Shown in pieces: positions 35,475 through 43,805 of a stretch of DNA of 64,000 bases (positions within the stretch are counted from its first letter, which is position 1; each line of letters begins with the position of its first letter). The stretch is from positions 25,432 through 89,431 of the forward strand of contig CAVVNF010000021.1 of the NCBI GenBank assembly GCA_963749535.1. The letters run 5' to 3'. The stretch comes from Chersky-299 sp963749535 (GTDB lineage: Bacteria > Actinomycetota > Thermoleophilia > RBG-16-64-13). The notes under the pieces are model-generated. The model did no database searches. It was given only the letters and a program-made list of their open reading frames with translations, and was not told the origin of the DNA. A program made the translations under genes and the position numbers.

Positions 35475-35573
35475 ATGGCAGGCTTCATTGCTCTTATGGC
35501 CTCGGCACTAGTTGGTGCAGCCCTTGTGGTCTTCTTTTCTTTGCAGGACAGATGGGCGACCAGGGGTCTCTAA
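35475..35573 (+). CDS. 32-residue membrane microprotein (paralogue 1)
   Basis: ATG 35475 preceded by AGGAGATAAAG encodes MAGFIALMASALVGAALVVF then FSLQDRWATRGL, stop TAA. One hydrophobic helix (residues 3-22) is followed by a short polar tail. A second ORF of identical length at 37442 matches it at about 20 of 32 positions, including the start MxGFIxLMA, the GAALV core and the terminal RGL, with similar upstream sequence. The conservation of length and ends between two copies argues strongly that both are translated. No known family of that size is recognised; single-helix microproteins usually tune a larger membrane complex. Confidence 0.7.
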   Translation: MAGFIALMASALVGAALVVFFSLQDRWATRGL

Positions 35574-35620
35574 CCTCGAGGATCCCGGCATGTCCGTCAC
35601 CCGCCATTCTTGTTCAGTGA

Positions 35621-36253
35621 CTACCAGGACGTATCGCCTGGGTTGGGTACAGCTAGGGGAAGGGGGATTTCGGCCTCTGCAGGCGTGGCAGTCTGAAGCA
35701 GCGGTAGCCCGTCATGCTGGTGAATCGCGGGCGCCCTCGGCAAGACGCGGACGGACGACGTTAGCGCCATCGGGCGTTTTGAGGGCGCGTTGTGGCGTGC
35801 TGCCAGAGGGCGAAGGATAGGGCCGCGGAGGCATTTGGCCTGCGGTTCTGCCGTGCCGGGCTTCCCTCGAATCACGCCCCTGTTGTCGGCAAGCCCCTGC
35901 TCTGGGCACGCCCTTGGCGTGCCGGCTGAGCGTTCCCGGTGCTCCCCGCCGGATAATTCGCCCGGGTCGGCATCAGCGGGTCGAGCCATCAGGTCCTGAA
36001 AGCGCTGAGCCATTTTCTCCTGCTCAGCGTCCTGCGCCGCGCGCACCCGGGAAGCCGCCTCGTCGAGGGCCAGCTTCTTTCGCTGGGCAGTCGCAAGCAG
36101 GCCGTCGATCGTGACCGGTGCCTGGTCCTTGGCCGCCTCCTTCAGTATCTCCAGCACTTCCTCCTGAAGCGACCGCTGGTTGTAGGCCGCGCGGCTGCGG
36201 AGTCCGCGGGCAACGTCGTCGGGCACGTTCTTGATGGAGAGGTTGACGGGCAT
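35621..36253 (-). CDS. ribbon-helix-helix antitoxin (FitA/VapB-like), C-terminus probably disrupted
   Basis: The first 85 residues (MPVNLSIKNVPDDVARGLRS, AAYNQRSLQEEVLEILKEAA) are a typical Arc/MetJ-type RHH antitoxin that would repress its own promoter and neutralise a PIN-domain toxin. After about residue 95 the frame becomes Arg/Pro-rich (GGEHRERSAGTPRACPEQ...), unlike an antitoxin, so the real gene of about 90 residues probably ends near 35,970 by a lost stop or frameshift. No PIN toxin is found downstream in any frame, making this an orphan or a decayed module. Confidence 0.6.
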   Translation of the reverse strand: MPVNLSIKNVPDDVARGLRSRAAYNQRSLQEEVLEILKEAAKDQAPVTIDGLLATAQRKKLALDEAASRVRAAQDAEQEKMAQRFQDLMARPADADPGELSGGEHRERSAGTPRACPEQGLADNRGVIRGKPGTAEPQAKCLRGPILRPLAARHNAPSKRPMALTSSVRVLPRAPAIHQHDGLPLLQTATPAEAEIPLPLAVPNPGDTSW

Positions 36254-36422
36254 GCGGGTTGCTCCTCTCTGACTCCCTCAATCGGTTCGTTCTTGTCGAT
36301 TGTAGCCTGGACATCGGCTGCTCGGCGTCGTCGATGAGGCTGCGGGAGCCGAGGCATGGTTGCGAACAATACATCCAAAACGGCCTGGCGCCGCGCCTCG
36401 GGTCAGAAGGTCTTCTCAGCCT

Positions 36423-37154
36423 CTAGCCTGAAACTGTACTCGGAGGCTCTCCACCAGGGTACGTGACCACCGGGCACAGCTTCAGAAGCTTTCGTATCTG
36501 CTCGAGCTCACTCGGTTCCATGGCTTCCTGCGGTCGGTTGGCGATCCCGTCGAGGAGTTGATTGAGCAGGGTGGTCGAACGACCCGCAGTGACGAACTGA
36601 CTCAACCCCATGACGTGGGCGATGTCCTCGGCCCACCACACAGCATGCAGTGCCCAGGCCACCTGTTCGGAGTCGACATCGGGGCGGATAGAGCCCTGCG
36701 CCTTTCCTTCCTCCACGGTGTTTGCGACCGACCGGATCATCTCGAGTTGCTTCACTGCCTGGGCTTCCCGAAGTCCAGCCTCTCGCGGGGCAGCGAGGAA
36801 CTCGACGAAGGGATACACGAACGTCCCCTGATCCGAGGAGATGAGATCCGAGTGAACGTGACCCATGGCGCGCAGCCGCTCGAGCGCGTCGGGCTTGTCG
36901 GATGACTCGAGAACCAATTGCCGGATGCGCTGGTAGAGCGAATCAAGGGCGGCAAGCAACACCTGGTTCCTGTCGTCGAAGTGCCGGTAAAGGGCCGCGG
37001 GGGTGATCCCAGCCGCTTGCGCGATGCGGGCGTTGGTGGTCCCCTGGACGCCCTCCGTCGCCAGCAGATCGAGGGTGGTCTCAGCGATCTGGCGTTTTCT
37101 CTCTATTCCTGTCATCCGGGCCATGGCGCCTACCAGTCTACCCTGTTGAGTCAT
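36423..37154 (-). CDS. TetR-family transcriptional regulator
   Basis: A 243-residue protein with an N-terminal TetR helix-turn-helix: KRQIAETTLDLLATEGVQGT, TNARIAQAAGITPAALYRHF and DDRNQVLLAALDSLYQRIRQ. The ligand domain has VEFLAAPREAGLREAQAVKQ and QVAWALHAVWWAEDIAHVMG and a long C-terminal tail. Internal starts at 37124 and 37115 are possible. A perfect 5-4-5 inverted repeat sits 25 bases upstream of the start (37179-37192) and is a likely autoregulatory operator. The divergent gene is the microprotein at 37442, the most likely additional target. The ligand is unknown. Confidence 0.85.
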   Translation of the reverse strand: MTQQGRLVGAMARMTGIERKRQIAETTLDLLATEGVQGTTNARIAQAAGITPAALYRHFDDRNQVLLAALDSLYQRIRQLVLESSDKPDALERLRAMGHVHSDLISSDQGTFVYPFVEFLAAPREAGLREAQAVKQLEMIRSVANTVEEGKAQGSIRPDVDSEQVAWALHAVWWAEDIAHVMGLSQFVTAGRSTTLLNQLLDGIANRPQEAMEPSELEQIRKLLKLCPVVTYPGGEPPSTVSG

Positions 37155-37178
37155 TCCCCGTCCAATGGTCGGTATAAG

Positions 37179-37192
37179 TGACTCCTAAGTCA
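37179..37192. promoter_or_regulatory. inverted repeat, candidate TetR operator
   Basis: TGACTCCTAAGTCA: perfect arms TGACT/AGTCA with a four-base centre, lying in an AT-rich divergent promoter region between the TetR gene and the microprotein. Confidence 0.5.
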
Positions 37193-37280
37193 TAATTACA
37201 AAAGTCTAGTCGCTCTATTATGGGATAATCTCCCTAATAATCAGCAAATACACGATATAGTGGGGATTGACCTTTGGGGA

Positions 37281-37304
37281 TTGTTAGTATATCGTTAGTA
37301 ACAA
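37281..37304. promoter_or_regulatory. palindromic element in the microprotein promoter region
   Basis: TTGTTA (37281-37286) and TAACAA (37299-37304) flank a centre with a repeated GTTAGTA. A TTGACC hexamer is just upstream (37267-37272). It looks like an operator overlapping a promoter for the gene at 37442. Confidence 0.35.
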
Positions 37305-37441
37305 TAAATCAGGATGCCGAACGTAGGCAGCCGGTTTGCTCTGTTTCCAAGTATCGGCTAGGGGCAGAGAGGTGGGGCAGCTTTGCCCGAATGGGCACAC
37401 GCCCGGTCTATCCAGTCTATTTAGACGGAAGGAGGTAGATC

Positions 37442-37540
37442 ATGACAGGCTTTATCGTACTCATGGCCGCGGCAGCAGCGGGCGCTGCCCTCGTGGCTTT
37501 CTTTACTTTGCACGACACGTGGTTGAGCAGAGGGCTCTAA
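37442..37540 (+). CDS. 32-residue membrane microprotein (paralogue 2)
   Basis: ATG 37442 with a good ribosome-binding site (GGAAGGAGGT) encodes MTGFIVLMAAAAAGAALVAF then FTLHDTWLSRGL and TAA. It has the same length, the same single hydrophobic helix and the same RGL terminus as the ORF at 35475. The leader has GGGCAGCTTTGCCC about 55 bases before the start, echoing GGGCATCTTCGCCC before paralogue 1. It is divergent from a TetR regulator across an AT-rich promoter region with two palindromes. Function is unknown; a partner membrane complex is not evident nearby. Confidence 0.72.
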   Translation: MTGFIVLMAAAAAGAALVAFFTLHDTWLSRGL

Positions 37541-37569
37541 ACTTAAGTTCCTTACGCTGGGTCGTCGGG

Positions 37570-37946
37570 TCAACTAGTCCCGGGCGCGTGGCTCTGAAGG
37601 ATGGCAAACGCGCTCTCGGCGGGTGCATTGTAGGCTGCGATCGACTTCTCCTGCACCCCCTGGCGTCGTGGTAGGTGATGTCGAGCACCTGCATCGCGCC
37701 AAGGTGGCCCGGGTGAGGTAAGAGCTTCACCGAGATGATCGAGGCATAGGGGATCTCGAAAGAGGCGTCTCCCCGTCGCCGCCTGAGAAGAGGAAAGCCA
37801 GACTTTCGACTTCCCCTAAGGGAATGCTCGGTGAGTTCGATCAGAAAGACGTTCTGCCATTGCCACTTGAATACAGCGTAGGGTCCATCGCACACCGAGA
37901 CGCCGAAAGGCCCGAAGCTGAGAAGCGACTGTTCCGTGTCCACCAT
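37570..37946 (-). CDS. small PH-like domain protein, one frameshift
   Basis: ATG 37946 is preceded by GGGAGGT. The protein begins MVDTEQSLLSFGPFGVSVCD and continues with beta-rich segments (YAVFKWQWQNVFLIELTEHS, ASFEIPYASIISVKLLPHPG, MQVLDITYHDARG). A one-base shift near 37,667 continues naturally into VQEKSIAAYNAPAESAFAIL and QSHAPGTS with TGA at 37570, giving about 125 residues. The pattern of strands followed by one C-terminal helix fits bacterial PH-like domains. The role is unknown. Confidence 0.55.
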
Positions 37947-38217
37947 GCAGACCTCCCTGCTGGACATCCACGCGGGCCATCGACCCTGATTTTGTCCGCC
38001 TCACTTAGTGCCCTGCATGCACTCCTTTGGATCGATGGCCCCCAGGCTCTCGAGGAGAAGATGAGCGGGTCACATCCCTGTCCCTCGTATTGCTCTGGGC
38101 AACTCGCCGACGCCGCGGCCAGGCACCGCAAGCCATGGGACTTTGGTTGTGGCGAGGTCCCGTATGGCTCGGCGAGAACGGCGGGGCCGAGGGATTATTT
38201 CAACCAGGGGCACTGAG

Positions 38218-38502
38218 TCAGGCATCCATGGAAAGGAACTCGTCGATGACCTCCGGCTTGACGTCGGAGCGGTCGCCAGCCCAGCCGATGAGTTCCCGCA
38301 ACTCGGTGGAGTCCGCGAATTTCCGGGCTTGTTCCACATTCTCAAATTCAAGGAGAGCCACAAGGAGCGTAGAATCCGCCGGATCGCGGAAGAGACGGGC
38401 ACCCTTGGACCCGCCTGCGCGACGCCGACCGGCGTCTGACTCAAAAATCTCCTTCAACTGGTCGACGTTCTTCACCTTGTGATGAATCAAGACATACGGC
38501 AT
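38218..38502 (-). CDS. 94-residue dimeric alpha/beta-barrel-like protein (paralogue 1)
   Basis: ATG 38502, preceded by GAGGTGGAG, gives MPYVLIHHKVKNVDQLKEIF and later TLLVALLEFENVEQARKFAD and GDRSDVKPEVIDEFLSMDA. A protein of the same length and plan is encoded at 45512 (both begin MPYVL and have a central LFEW/LEFE-xVE-ARxFA segment). The size and strand pattern resemble antibiotic-biosynthesis-monooxygenase-like ferredoxin-fold barrels, but no catalytic signature is seen. Confidence 0.6.
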   Translation of the reverse strand: MPYVLIHHKVKNVDQLKEIFESDAGRRRAGGSKGARLFRDPADSTLLVALLEFENVEQARKFADSTELRELIGWAGDRSDVKPEVIDEFLSMDA

Positions 38503-38947
38503 TACTCCACCTCTCTCGCGAACCGATTGGAGTCCTCGCATCTCGTGAGTGCGCCAACACGCCGCATATATACCAGATTGATCGGTCCAGCAAAACAGTG
38601 CAGATCCTCGCGAAGGCTACCTTGTCGAAGCCCGCGCCGCGGCGCTCTCGTCGCTGAGAGCCTTCCCCGTGGTCGAGCCTGCAGCTACCGCAAAGGGGCC
38701 TGCGGCCTTTTTGGTCGGAGTCGTGCGTCGAAGCCTATGTGGTCGCCGCGCAGCCCTCCCCGCAGACCGAGCATTGGGAAATCGACATGGGGCAACCGGC
38801 TAGGGATCGAAACTGGCTCACGCCGGCCGCTCACATCCCGATCACGAGCCCGGTGCAAGTCAGTTCGCCAAACAGGCAGTCTTCTCGCAGGAGTTATGCG
38901 CCGTCTTCTCGCAGAAATCCGTCGATCTCCTGGCCGCCGGGCCCGGC
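38503..38947. other. intergenic, nothing recognised
   Basis: This is the region downstream of modB where modC (ATPase) would be expected. No Walker or signature motif appears in any frame. A short direct repeat CTGCGAGAAGAC occurs twice on the minus strand near 38,890-38,925. The long minus-strand frame across 38,685-39,737 is a shadow of modB. Confidence 0.4.
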
Positions 38948-39619
38948 TCATTCTTTCACCGCCCTCCTGCCCATGCGAATAGAGATGTACATCACCACTC
39001 CGGCGACGGTGACAAAAAACAGCACCATCCACAGGGCCGACCCATAACCTCCTTCCATCGATTTGGAATAGATGGCCATAGGCATGGTTTGAGTCTTGCC
39101 GGGCCAGTTCCCTGCCACCATGATCGTCGCGCCGAATTCGCCCATAGCTCGGGCGAAGGCCAAGGTTGCGCCGGCGACTATCCCCTGCCAAGAGAGAGGG
39201 ATGACCACCCGCAGCGCAGTCTGGAACTCGGACCGGCCAAGCATGTAGGAGGCGTTGACAAGTTCCTGGTCGACATCCGCCATTGTGGCCCGAGCAGTGA
39301 TCAACATGAGCGGGAAGGATACGACGAACGACGCGATCACGGCGGCATACCAGGTAAAGACAATGCCCAGATAGTGTCCCGTGATGGCGTGGAACAAGTG
39401 GCTGAGCGGATAATTCTTGCCCAGCAGAAGCAGCAGCAAGTAGCCGGTCACCGTCGGTGGAAGGACCATGGGCAAAAGTAACAGCAGGGTTACGACGTCC
39501 TTCCCCCTGAAACGCTTTCGGGCCAGCACGTAGGCGACGGGGATGCCCACGAGCAAAGTGACCAGGGTGGCGCAGGTCGCCACCTGCAGCGAAAGACGTA
39601 AAGGAAAGAGCACGCCCAT
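38948..39619 (-). CDS. modB: molybdate ABC transporter permease
   Basis: A 223-residue inner-membrane permease with about five helices. Landmarks are SLQVATCATLVTLLVGIPVA, LLLPMVLPPTVTGYLLLLLL, the cytoplasmic EAA-loop ELVNASYMLGRSEFQTALRV ending GIVAGATLAFARAMGEFGAT, and MVAGNWPGKTQTMPMAIYSK, all typical of ModB. It lies 160 bases downstream of the SLH-ModA fusion and probably forms its membrane channel. No modC is adjacent, so the ATPase must come from elsewhere. Confidence 0.9.
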   Translation of the reverse strand: MGVLFPLRLSLQVATCATLVTLLVGIPVAYVLARKRFRGKDVVTLLLLLPMVLPPTVTGYLLLLLLGKNYPLSHLFHAITGHYLGIVFTWYAAVIASFVVSFPLMLITARATMADVDQELVNASYMLGRSEFQTALRVVIPLSWQGIVAGATLAFARAMGEFGATIMVAGNWPGKTQTMPMAIYSKSMEGGYGSALWMVLFFVTVAGVVMYISIRMGRRAVKE

Positions 39620-39779
39620 CTAGCCTCCGATAACGCGCTGCGATCGCGGGGTCACGGCCAACATCAGATCGACGGCAGTACAGTGCCCGCTCTCTGGCCC
39701 GAACAAGCGAAGAACCGGGGAGAGAGCAACCGGTCAATCCGGCGCTCTCTCCCCGGTGTCTGGCGTGAGCTAGCCGTCG

Positions 39780-41027
39780 CTACTGACCAAAGCCCCCGAA
39801 CTTGAGGAACCCGTACTTATGCAGGATCGCCTGACCATAGGGGCCGTTGACATAGTCGCAGAACGCCGTCGCCAAGGCCTGGTGCTTGCTTTCCGTGAGA
39901 GTCGCGATCGGATAGACGATCGTGCTATACCAGGTGGGTGAAGCCACGGCCACGATCTTCACCTTGCTGCCGGCGCCGTACGCCTCGGTGTTGAAGAGGA
40001 TGCCTGCGTCCACTTCGCCGGAGACCACCCACTGCGTAGCCGTCGCCACGTTGGGAGCGTATATCACCTTGGGCTTGACTTGGCTAAAGATGCCGAGCGT
40101 GTGGAGGATCTGTTCTGCATATACTCCGTTAGGCGCGACCGCAGGGTCTGCGTAGCCCACCTTCTTCACACTCGATTTGGTCAGATCCAGGAAGCTCGTG
40201 ATCCCCAACGTTGAGTTAGCCGGCACCACCAGGCACATCTGGTTGCTGGCGAAGTACCTGACGGAACTCGGCACTGCGAGATTCTCCTTCAGCAGAGCGT
40301 TGACTTGCGTCAGGGCTGCCGAAGCGAAGGCATCCACGTAGGCGCCGGCCTCGATCTGTTTCTGCAAAGTGCCCGAGGCGTCGAAGTTGAAGGTGGTCGC
40401 CGAGTGGTGTGACTTGTCGAACGCCGCCCCTATCTCGGTGAAGGCCGCCGTGAGGCTGGACGCGGCCGATATCTTCAACTCTGTCTTTGGCTGGGTTCGC
40501 AGCGTGTAGAGCATCCAGGCGACTTCACCGCGGGTGGCGTTACCCGTGGATTGCCAGCCGGCCGGGGTACTGCCGGAGCCCCCCGCTCGCTCCACCATGG
40601 TGAGCACCTGGGCCCGGGTGATGTAGGCGAGCGGTGCGAAATGATAGGTGTCCGTGCCTTCGGTGTAGCCATCGGCGGCGGCGGCGGCCACATAGCCGCT
40701 CGGATATGGCCAGGCGCTGGCCACGTCCCAGAAGTGGTTCTGCGCTGCCGGCAGAGGACTCTGTCCCAGCGAAAGGACGATCATCTTGGCGAACTGCTGC
40801 CTGGTGACCGGGTTGTTGGGACCGAAGTTGCCGTTGGCATATCCACTGATGATGCCGCTGGCGGCCAGGTTGGTGATAGCGGTGTGGTAGGGATTGGAGC
40901 TGGGAACGTCCGGGAAGCTGGTGGTGGCAGCGAAGCTTGTCGAGACGGCTAGGCCCATGATGAGAATGGCTAGCAACGCGGTGACGATGACTAATGCAAC
41001 GGGATACCTGAACAGTCTTTTGCGCAT
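39780..41027 (-). CDS. modA: SLH-domain-anchored molybdate-binding protein (SLH-ModA fusion)
   Basis: A 415-residue secreted protein. Signal peptide at about 1-33 (ends STSFAA), then S-layer-homology repeats: SFPDVPSSNPYHTAITNLAA, GIISGYANGNFGPNNPVTRQ, FAKMIV and further degenerate copies to about residue 180. From about 182 it is a ModA-type binding domain: ELKISAASSLTAAFTEIGAA, NFDASGTLQKQIEAGAYVDA, FASAALTQVNALLKENLAVP, GITSFLDLTKSSVKKVGYAD, VSGEVDAGILFNTEAYGAGS. The two conserved serines and backbone loops that hold the oxyanion are present. ModA is normally a lipoprotein or periplasmic protein; here anchoring is by SLH binding to wall polymer. No lipobox. Confidence 0.9.
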   Translation of the reverse strand: MRKRLFRYPVALVIVTALLAILIMGLAVSTSFAATTSFPDVPSSNPYHTAITNLAASGIISGYANGNFGPNNPVTRQQFAKMIVLSLGQSPLPAAQNHFWDVASAWPYPSGYVAAAAADGYTEGTDTYHFAPLAYITRAQVLTMVERAGGSGSTPAGWQSTGNATRGEVAWMLYTLRTQPKTELKISAASSLTAAFTEIGAAFDKSHHSATTFNFDASGTLQKQIEAGAYVDAFASAALTQVNALLKENLAVPSSVRYFASNQMCLVVPANSTLGITSFLDLTKSSVKKVGYADPAVAPNGVYAEQILHTLGIFSQVKPKVIYAPNVATATQWVVSGEVDAGILFNTEAYGAGSKVKIVAVASPTWYSTIVYPIATLTESKHQALATAFCDYVNGPYGQAILHKYGFLKFGGFGQ

Positions 41028-41050
41028 TGGACCCCTCCGAGCGTGGTACC

Positions 41051-41084
41051 ATCGAAAGTATTATATTGTCGTGAGTATAACGAT
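41051..41084. promoter_or_regulatory. AT-rich palindrome upstream of the SLH-ModA gene (ModE-like site?)
   Basis: On the minus strand the element starts ATCGTTATAC and ends TACTTTCGAT, i.e. ATCG...CGAT ends with AT-rich arms, 24 bases upstream of the start codon. The ends and spacing recall ModE operators, but the inner arms are imperfect. Confidence 0.35.
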
Positions 41085-41254
41085 TCGGCTTGAAGACAGC
41101 AAGTTCATGCGGACGCGGTCAACGGAAGTCTTGAGGCAGCCGAGCGAGCAAACCGCAATCGCGGAGCGACGGGAGTCTCTTACGTTATGATTGCGTGTAG
41201 CGAGGTAGTTCGGCAGCTGCGCCGCCAAGGCCGGCCGGAGGAGGTTGTATCAGG

Positions 41255-41747
41255 ATGCGGGTCATGAAACGAGCGAGAGTCCGACTTGTGCCACTCGGCG
41301 TGCTCGTGGTGACGCTCATCGTGATGGGAGCGGGCTGCGGAGGATCGTCGACCAACACGACTGTGGCCCCAGCGCCTTCGATTCCCTCCCTCCCTGCCCC
41401 TGCTAATGCAGACACCATCGCCGCGAATTACGTGATGTTCTTCGACGGCACCCAACCCGTCGCCAATAAGATCGGGTTGCTTGAGAACGGCCAGCAGTAT
41501 GCACAACAGCTTGAAGCCCAAGCCGCCTCACCGCTGGGGAAAACGGTATCGATCACCATCTCCTCGGTCACCATCACGTCGTCCACCACGGCAGCGGTCA
41601 AGTTCTCCATCCTCGGTCAGCGGCAAACCGGCTTTCCCCGACCAGACGGGGAAGGCGATACTGCAGGATGGCGTATGGAAAGTCGGGGCAGACACCTTCC
41701 TGGCCTTGCTGGCGCTGGAACAGGGATCCACTACGCAGTCCAGCTAG
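41255..41747 (+). CDS. small secreted lipoprotein, MTB12-like, one frameshift
   Basis: ATG 41255 lies downstream of GGAGGAGG. The signal peptide has a Lys/Arg n-region and the lipobox VMGAGC. The mature domain (NYVMFFDGTQPVANKIGLLE, GKTVSITISSVTITSSTTAA) resembles the C-terminal domain of the mycobacterial low-molecular-weight antigen MTB12 family. A one-base shift near 41,615 joins VKFSIL to VSGKPAFPDQTGKAILQDGV and WKVGADTFLALLALEQ, giving about 163 residues ending at 41747. The longer frame to 41911 after the shift is shadow. Confidence 0.6.
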
Positions 41748-41774
41748 AAACCGCAGATGACCCCCGGAAGGCCC

Positions 41775-42572
41775 CTACAGGCGAACCGCCTTCCAGCAGC
41801 GGCACGACATGGGCACAGAAACCATCTCGCCATCGGCCCCCGCGAAGTGAGAGTCGAGGAAACGGCGGGCACGAGCCAGCACCTCGGCCCGCTCCTCAGG
41901 CGGGAGGATGATGACCGAGCTAAACGTGCCCAAGGCACCGAGCAGGTTATGTACGTTCGTTCTCCCCGTCCAGGGAATAGTGTCGATCTGTGGGGTCAGG
42001 AATGGAGCGCCTTCGGGCAACAGCACATTCTCCGGTCGATGCGCGTCCAAGCGCTCCTCGTCTGGATCGGAATGTCTGATCCGATTGCGTAGCTCTGCCA
42101 CCCACGGCACCTCACGGTCGAGACCGTTCCACATGATCCCCCACACCCCGCCCGGGCGCAGCACCCTGGCTATTTCCGGAACCGCCAGATCGGGGTCCAT
42201 CCAATGCCAGGCAGAGCAGACGAGAACCACGTCCACGCTACCGTCCTTGAGTGGTATGGCTTCGGCTCGGCCCTCGAGAACCTGGGCCTGAGGCGTGTCT
42301 CGAGCGATAACCGCACGCATGCGCGGGTCAGGCTCCACCGAGATAACATGCGGCACTCGACGGGCGAGCACCCGGGTAGCGGCCCCGGTACCCGCACCCA
42401 AATCAAGCGCCGTCTGGCATTCGGGCGGAAGCAGCCAATCGAGAGCAGCCTCCGGCAGTTTAGGCCGATAGCGATCGTACTCTTCGGCCACCAGACCGAA
42501 CGACATGGATCGGATGGCTCTCTCTTCGTTGGGCAAGGGTGTCATGGTGATCTTGCCGTCCTCCTCTTTCAC
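41775..42572 (-). CDS. class I SAM-dependent methyltransferase
   Basis: A 265-residue protein: motif I ALDLGAGTGAATRVLARRVP, acidic ribose ligand VISVEPDPRMRAVIARDTPQ, motif III EGRAEAIPLKDGSVDVVLVC, then ARVLRPGGVWGIMWNGLDRE. This is the UbiE/SmtA-type small-molecule methyltransferase layout. The GTG start overlaps the nitrilase stop (GTGA), so the two are translationally coupled and may act on the same molecule. The substrate is unknown. Confidence 0.82.
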   Translation of the reverse strand: MKEEDGKITMTPLPNEERAIRSMSFGLVAEEYDRYRPKLPEAALDWLLPPECQTALDLGAGTGAATRVLARRVPHVISVEPDPRMRAVIARDTPQAQVLEGRAEAIPLKDGSVDVVLVCSAWHWMDPDLAVPEIARVLRPGGVWGIMWNGLDREVPWVAELRNRIRHSDPDEERLDAHRPENVLLPEGAPFLTPQIDTIPWTGRTNVHNLLGALGTFSSVIILPPEERAEVLARARRFLDSHFAGADGEMVSVPMSCRCWKAVRL

Positions 42573-43643
42573 ATGTGGTCCATCTTGTAGCCGAAGGTCT
42601 CGCCGGTGGTCGCGCTGCCCGTGAGCTCAGTTTCCCCGGGCGACACCTGTGTCAGGCCCTCCATGTCGCACATCCGTGGCCGAAATTCCTGCACGACAGC
42701 TCTCTTCTCGCGGTTGATGAGAAGCCGGACCACGTCAGGCCGAGAGTAGTGGCCGACCGGGTCGGCGATGGCCTTGGCGATGGCGATCTGATCCGGGTCG
42801 ATCTCCGCGTAGAGGATGCCTTCTTGGTCCTCAGGGATATGCTCGCAAAGTGGGCGGCCATCAGGCCCGAAGATCATGGCGAAGCCCGCCGCCGGGTCCG
42901 CTCGTGCGCGGGTTGAGGAGGTAGGCCTTCTCGGGACTGTCCGCGAGGGTATCGAACATCTCCTGCGATACGACGGCGACCGCCGCCAGCACGTAGCAGC
43001 TTCCTTCGATGGCGTAAACCTGACTGGCGGCCAAGCTCGCCTCAGGGCCCAACGCGTAGGCGATGTCCCGATAGAGGCAGAAGCTGGGCCAAGACGCTAC
43101 GTGTATCTCTTCGTTCAGGGAGAACATCGCCATCTTTGAAAGTGGCTGAACATGCTCCCAGCAATTGAGAGAGCCGATGTTCCCTAACTCGGTGGCGGCG
43201 ACCTGAAAGTCGGAGCCGTCGCCCTCCCCGAATATGGAACGTTCCACGTGCGTCGGCTTCAGCTTGCGCCGCGTGTACCTGATCTCGCCGTCGTCGTCGA
43301 TGAGTACTTGGGCCATGTAGCGAGTGCCTGCGCATCTCTCGCTGAAACCCATGAGCACAAAGATGTTGTTGGCCTTCGCGGCGTCCTGCAGGGCGCGCAT
43401 CTCTTCGCTGTCTAGCGCCATACTGTTGGCATGGTAGCGGGGGACGAACTGCAGGCCCCACACCGGGGCGCCCAGAAAGATGAACCAAGGAAAACCGGGG
43501 AGCCAGGTCTCGGGGAAGGCCACCAGCCTGGCGCCGTTTGAAGCCGCTTCCTCGATGATGGCCACGCCTTTGCGAACGCTGGCCTCCAGATTCATGTACA
43601 CAGGGGCGGCCTGCACGCAGGCGGCTTTGAACTTCATGCCCAT
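42569..43643 (-). CDS. nitrilase-type carbon-nitrogen hydrolase, one frameshift
   Basis: ATG 43643 begins GMKFKAACVQAAPVYMNLEA. The catalytic triad is visible: Glu in LVAFPETWLPGFPWF, Lys in YTRRKLKPTHVERSIFGEGD and Cys in NIGSLNCWEHVQPLSK, as in true nitrilases rather than amidases. A one-base shift near 42,890 joins YLLNPRTSGPGG to FAMIFGPDGRPLCEHIPEDQ and the C-terminal helix region that forms the spiral contact. The joined length of about 358 residues matches aliphatic/aromatic nitrilases, which hydrolyse R-CN to acid plus ammonia. It is coupled to a methyltransferase. Confidence 0.85.
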
Positions 43644-43805
43644 CGAAAGCCTCTCCTTGTGATCGTCATTGGGACCAATGATAGACCTCATCGTGACGCA
43701 CATCGGACTGTCGGCTGGGAGAGGACCTCTGCCAGAGTACGGCCGGACAGAAGTGGGTACGTTGCGCCTAGCAAGTCCGTGTTCACAACCACGAAAGGAG
43801 TGACC

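Noticed and set aside
37320..37441. Riboswitch in front of the microprotein
   Set aside because: The short GGGCA hairpin did not match fluoride, c-di-GMP, guanidine or molybdenum-cofactor riboswitch signatures I could recall.
38685..39737. 350-residue minus-strand frame overlapping modB
   Set aside because: It is the alternative frame of modB and is rich in Arg/His/Gly without motifs.
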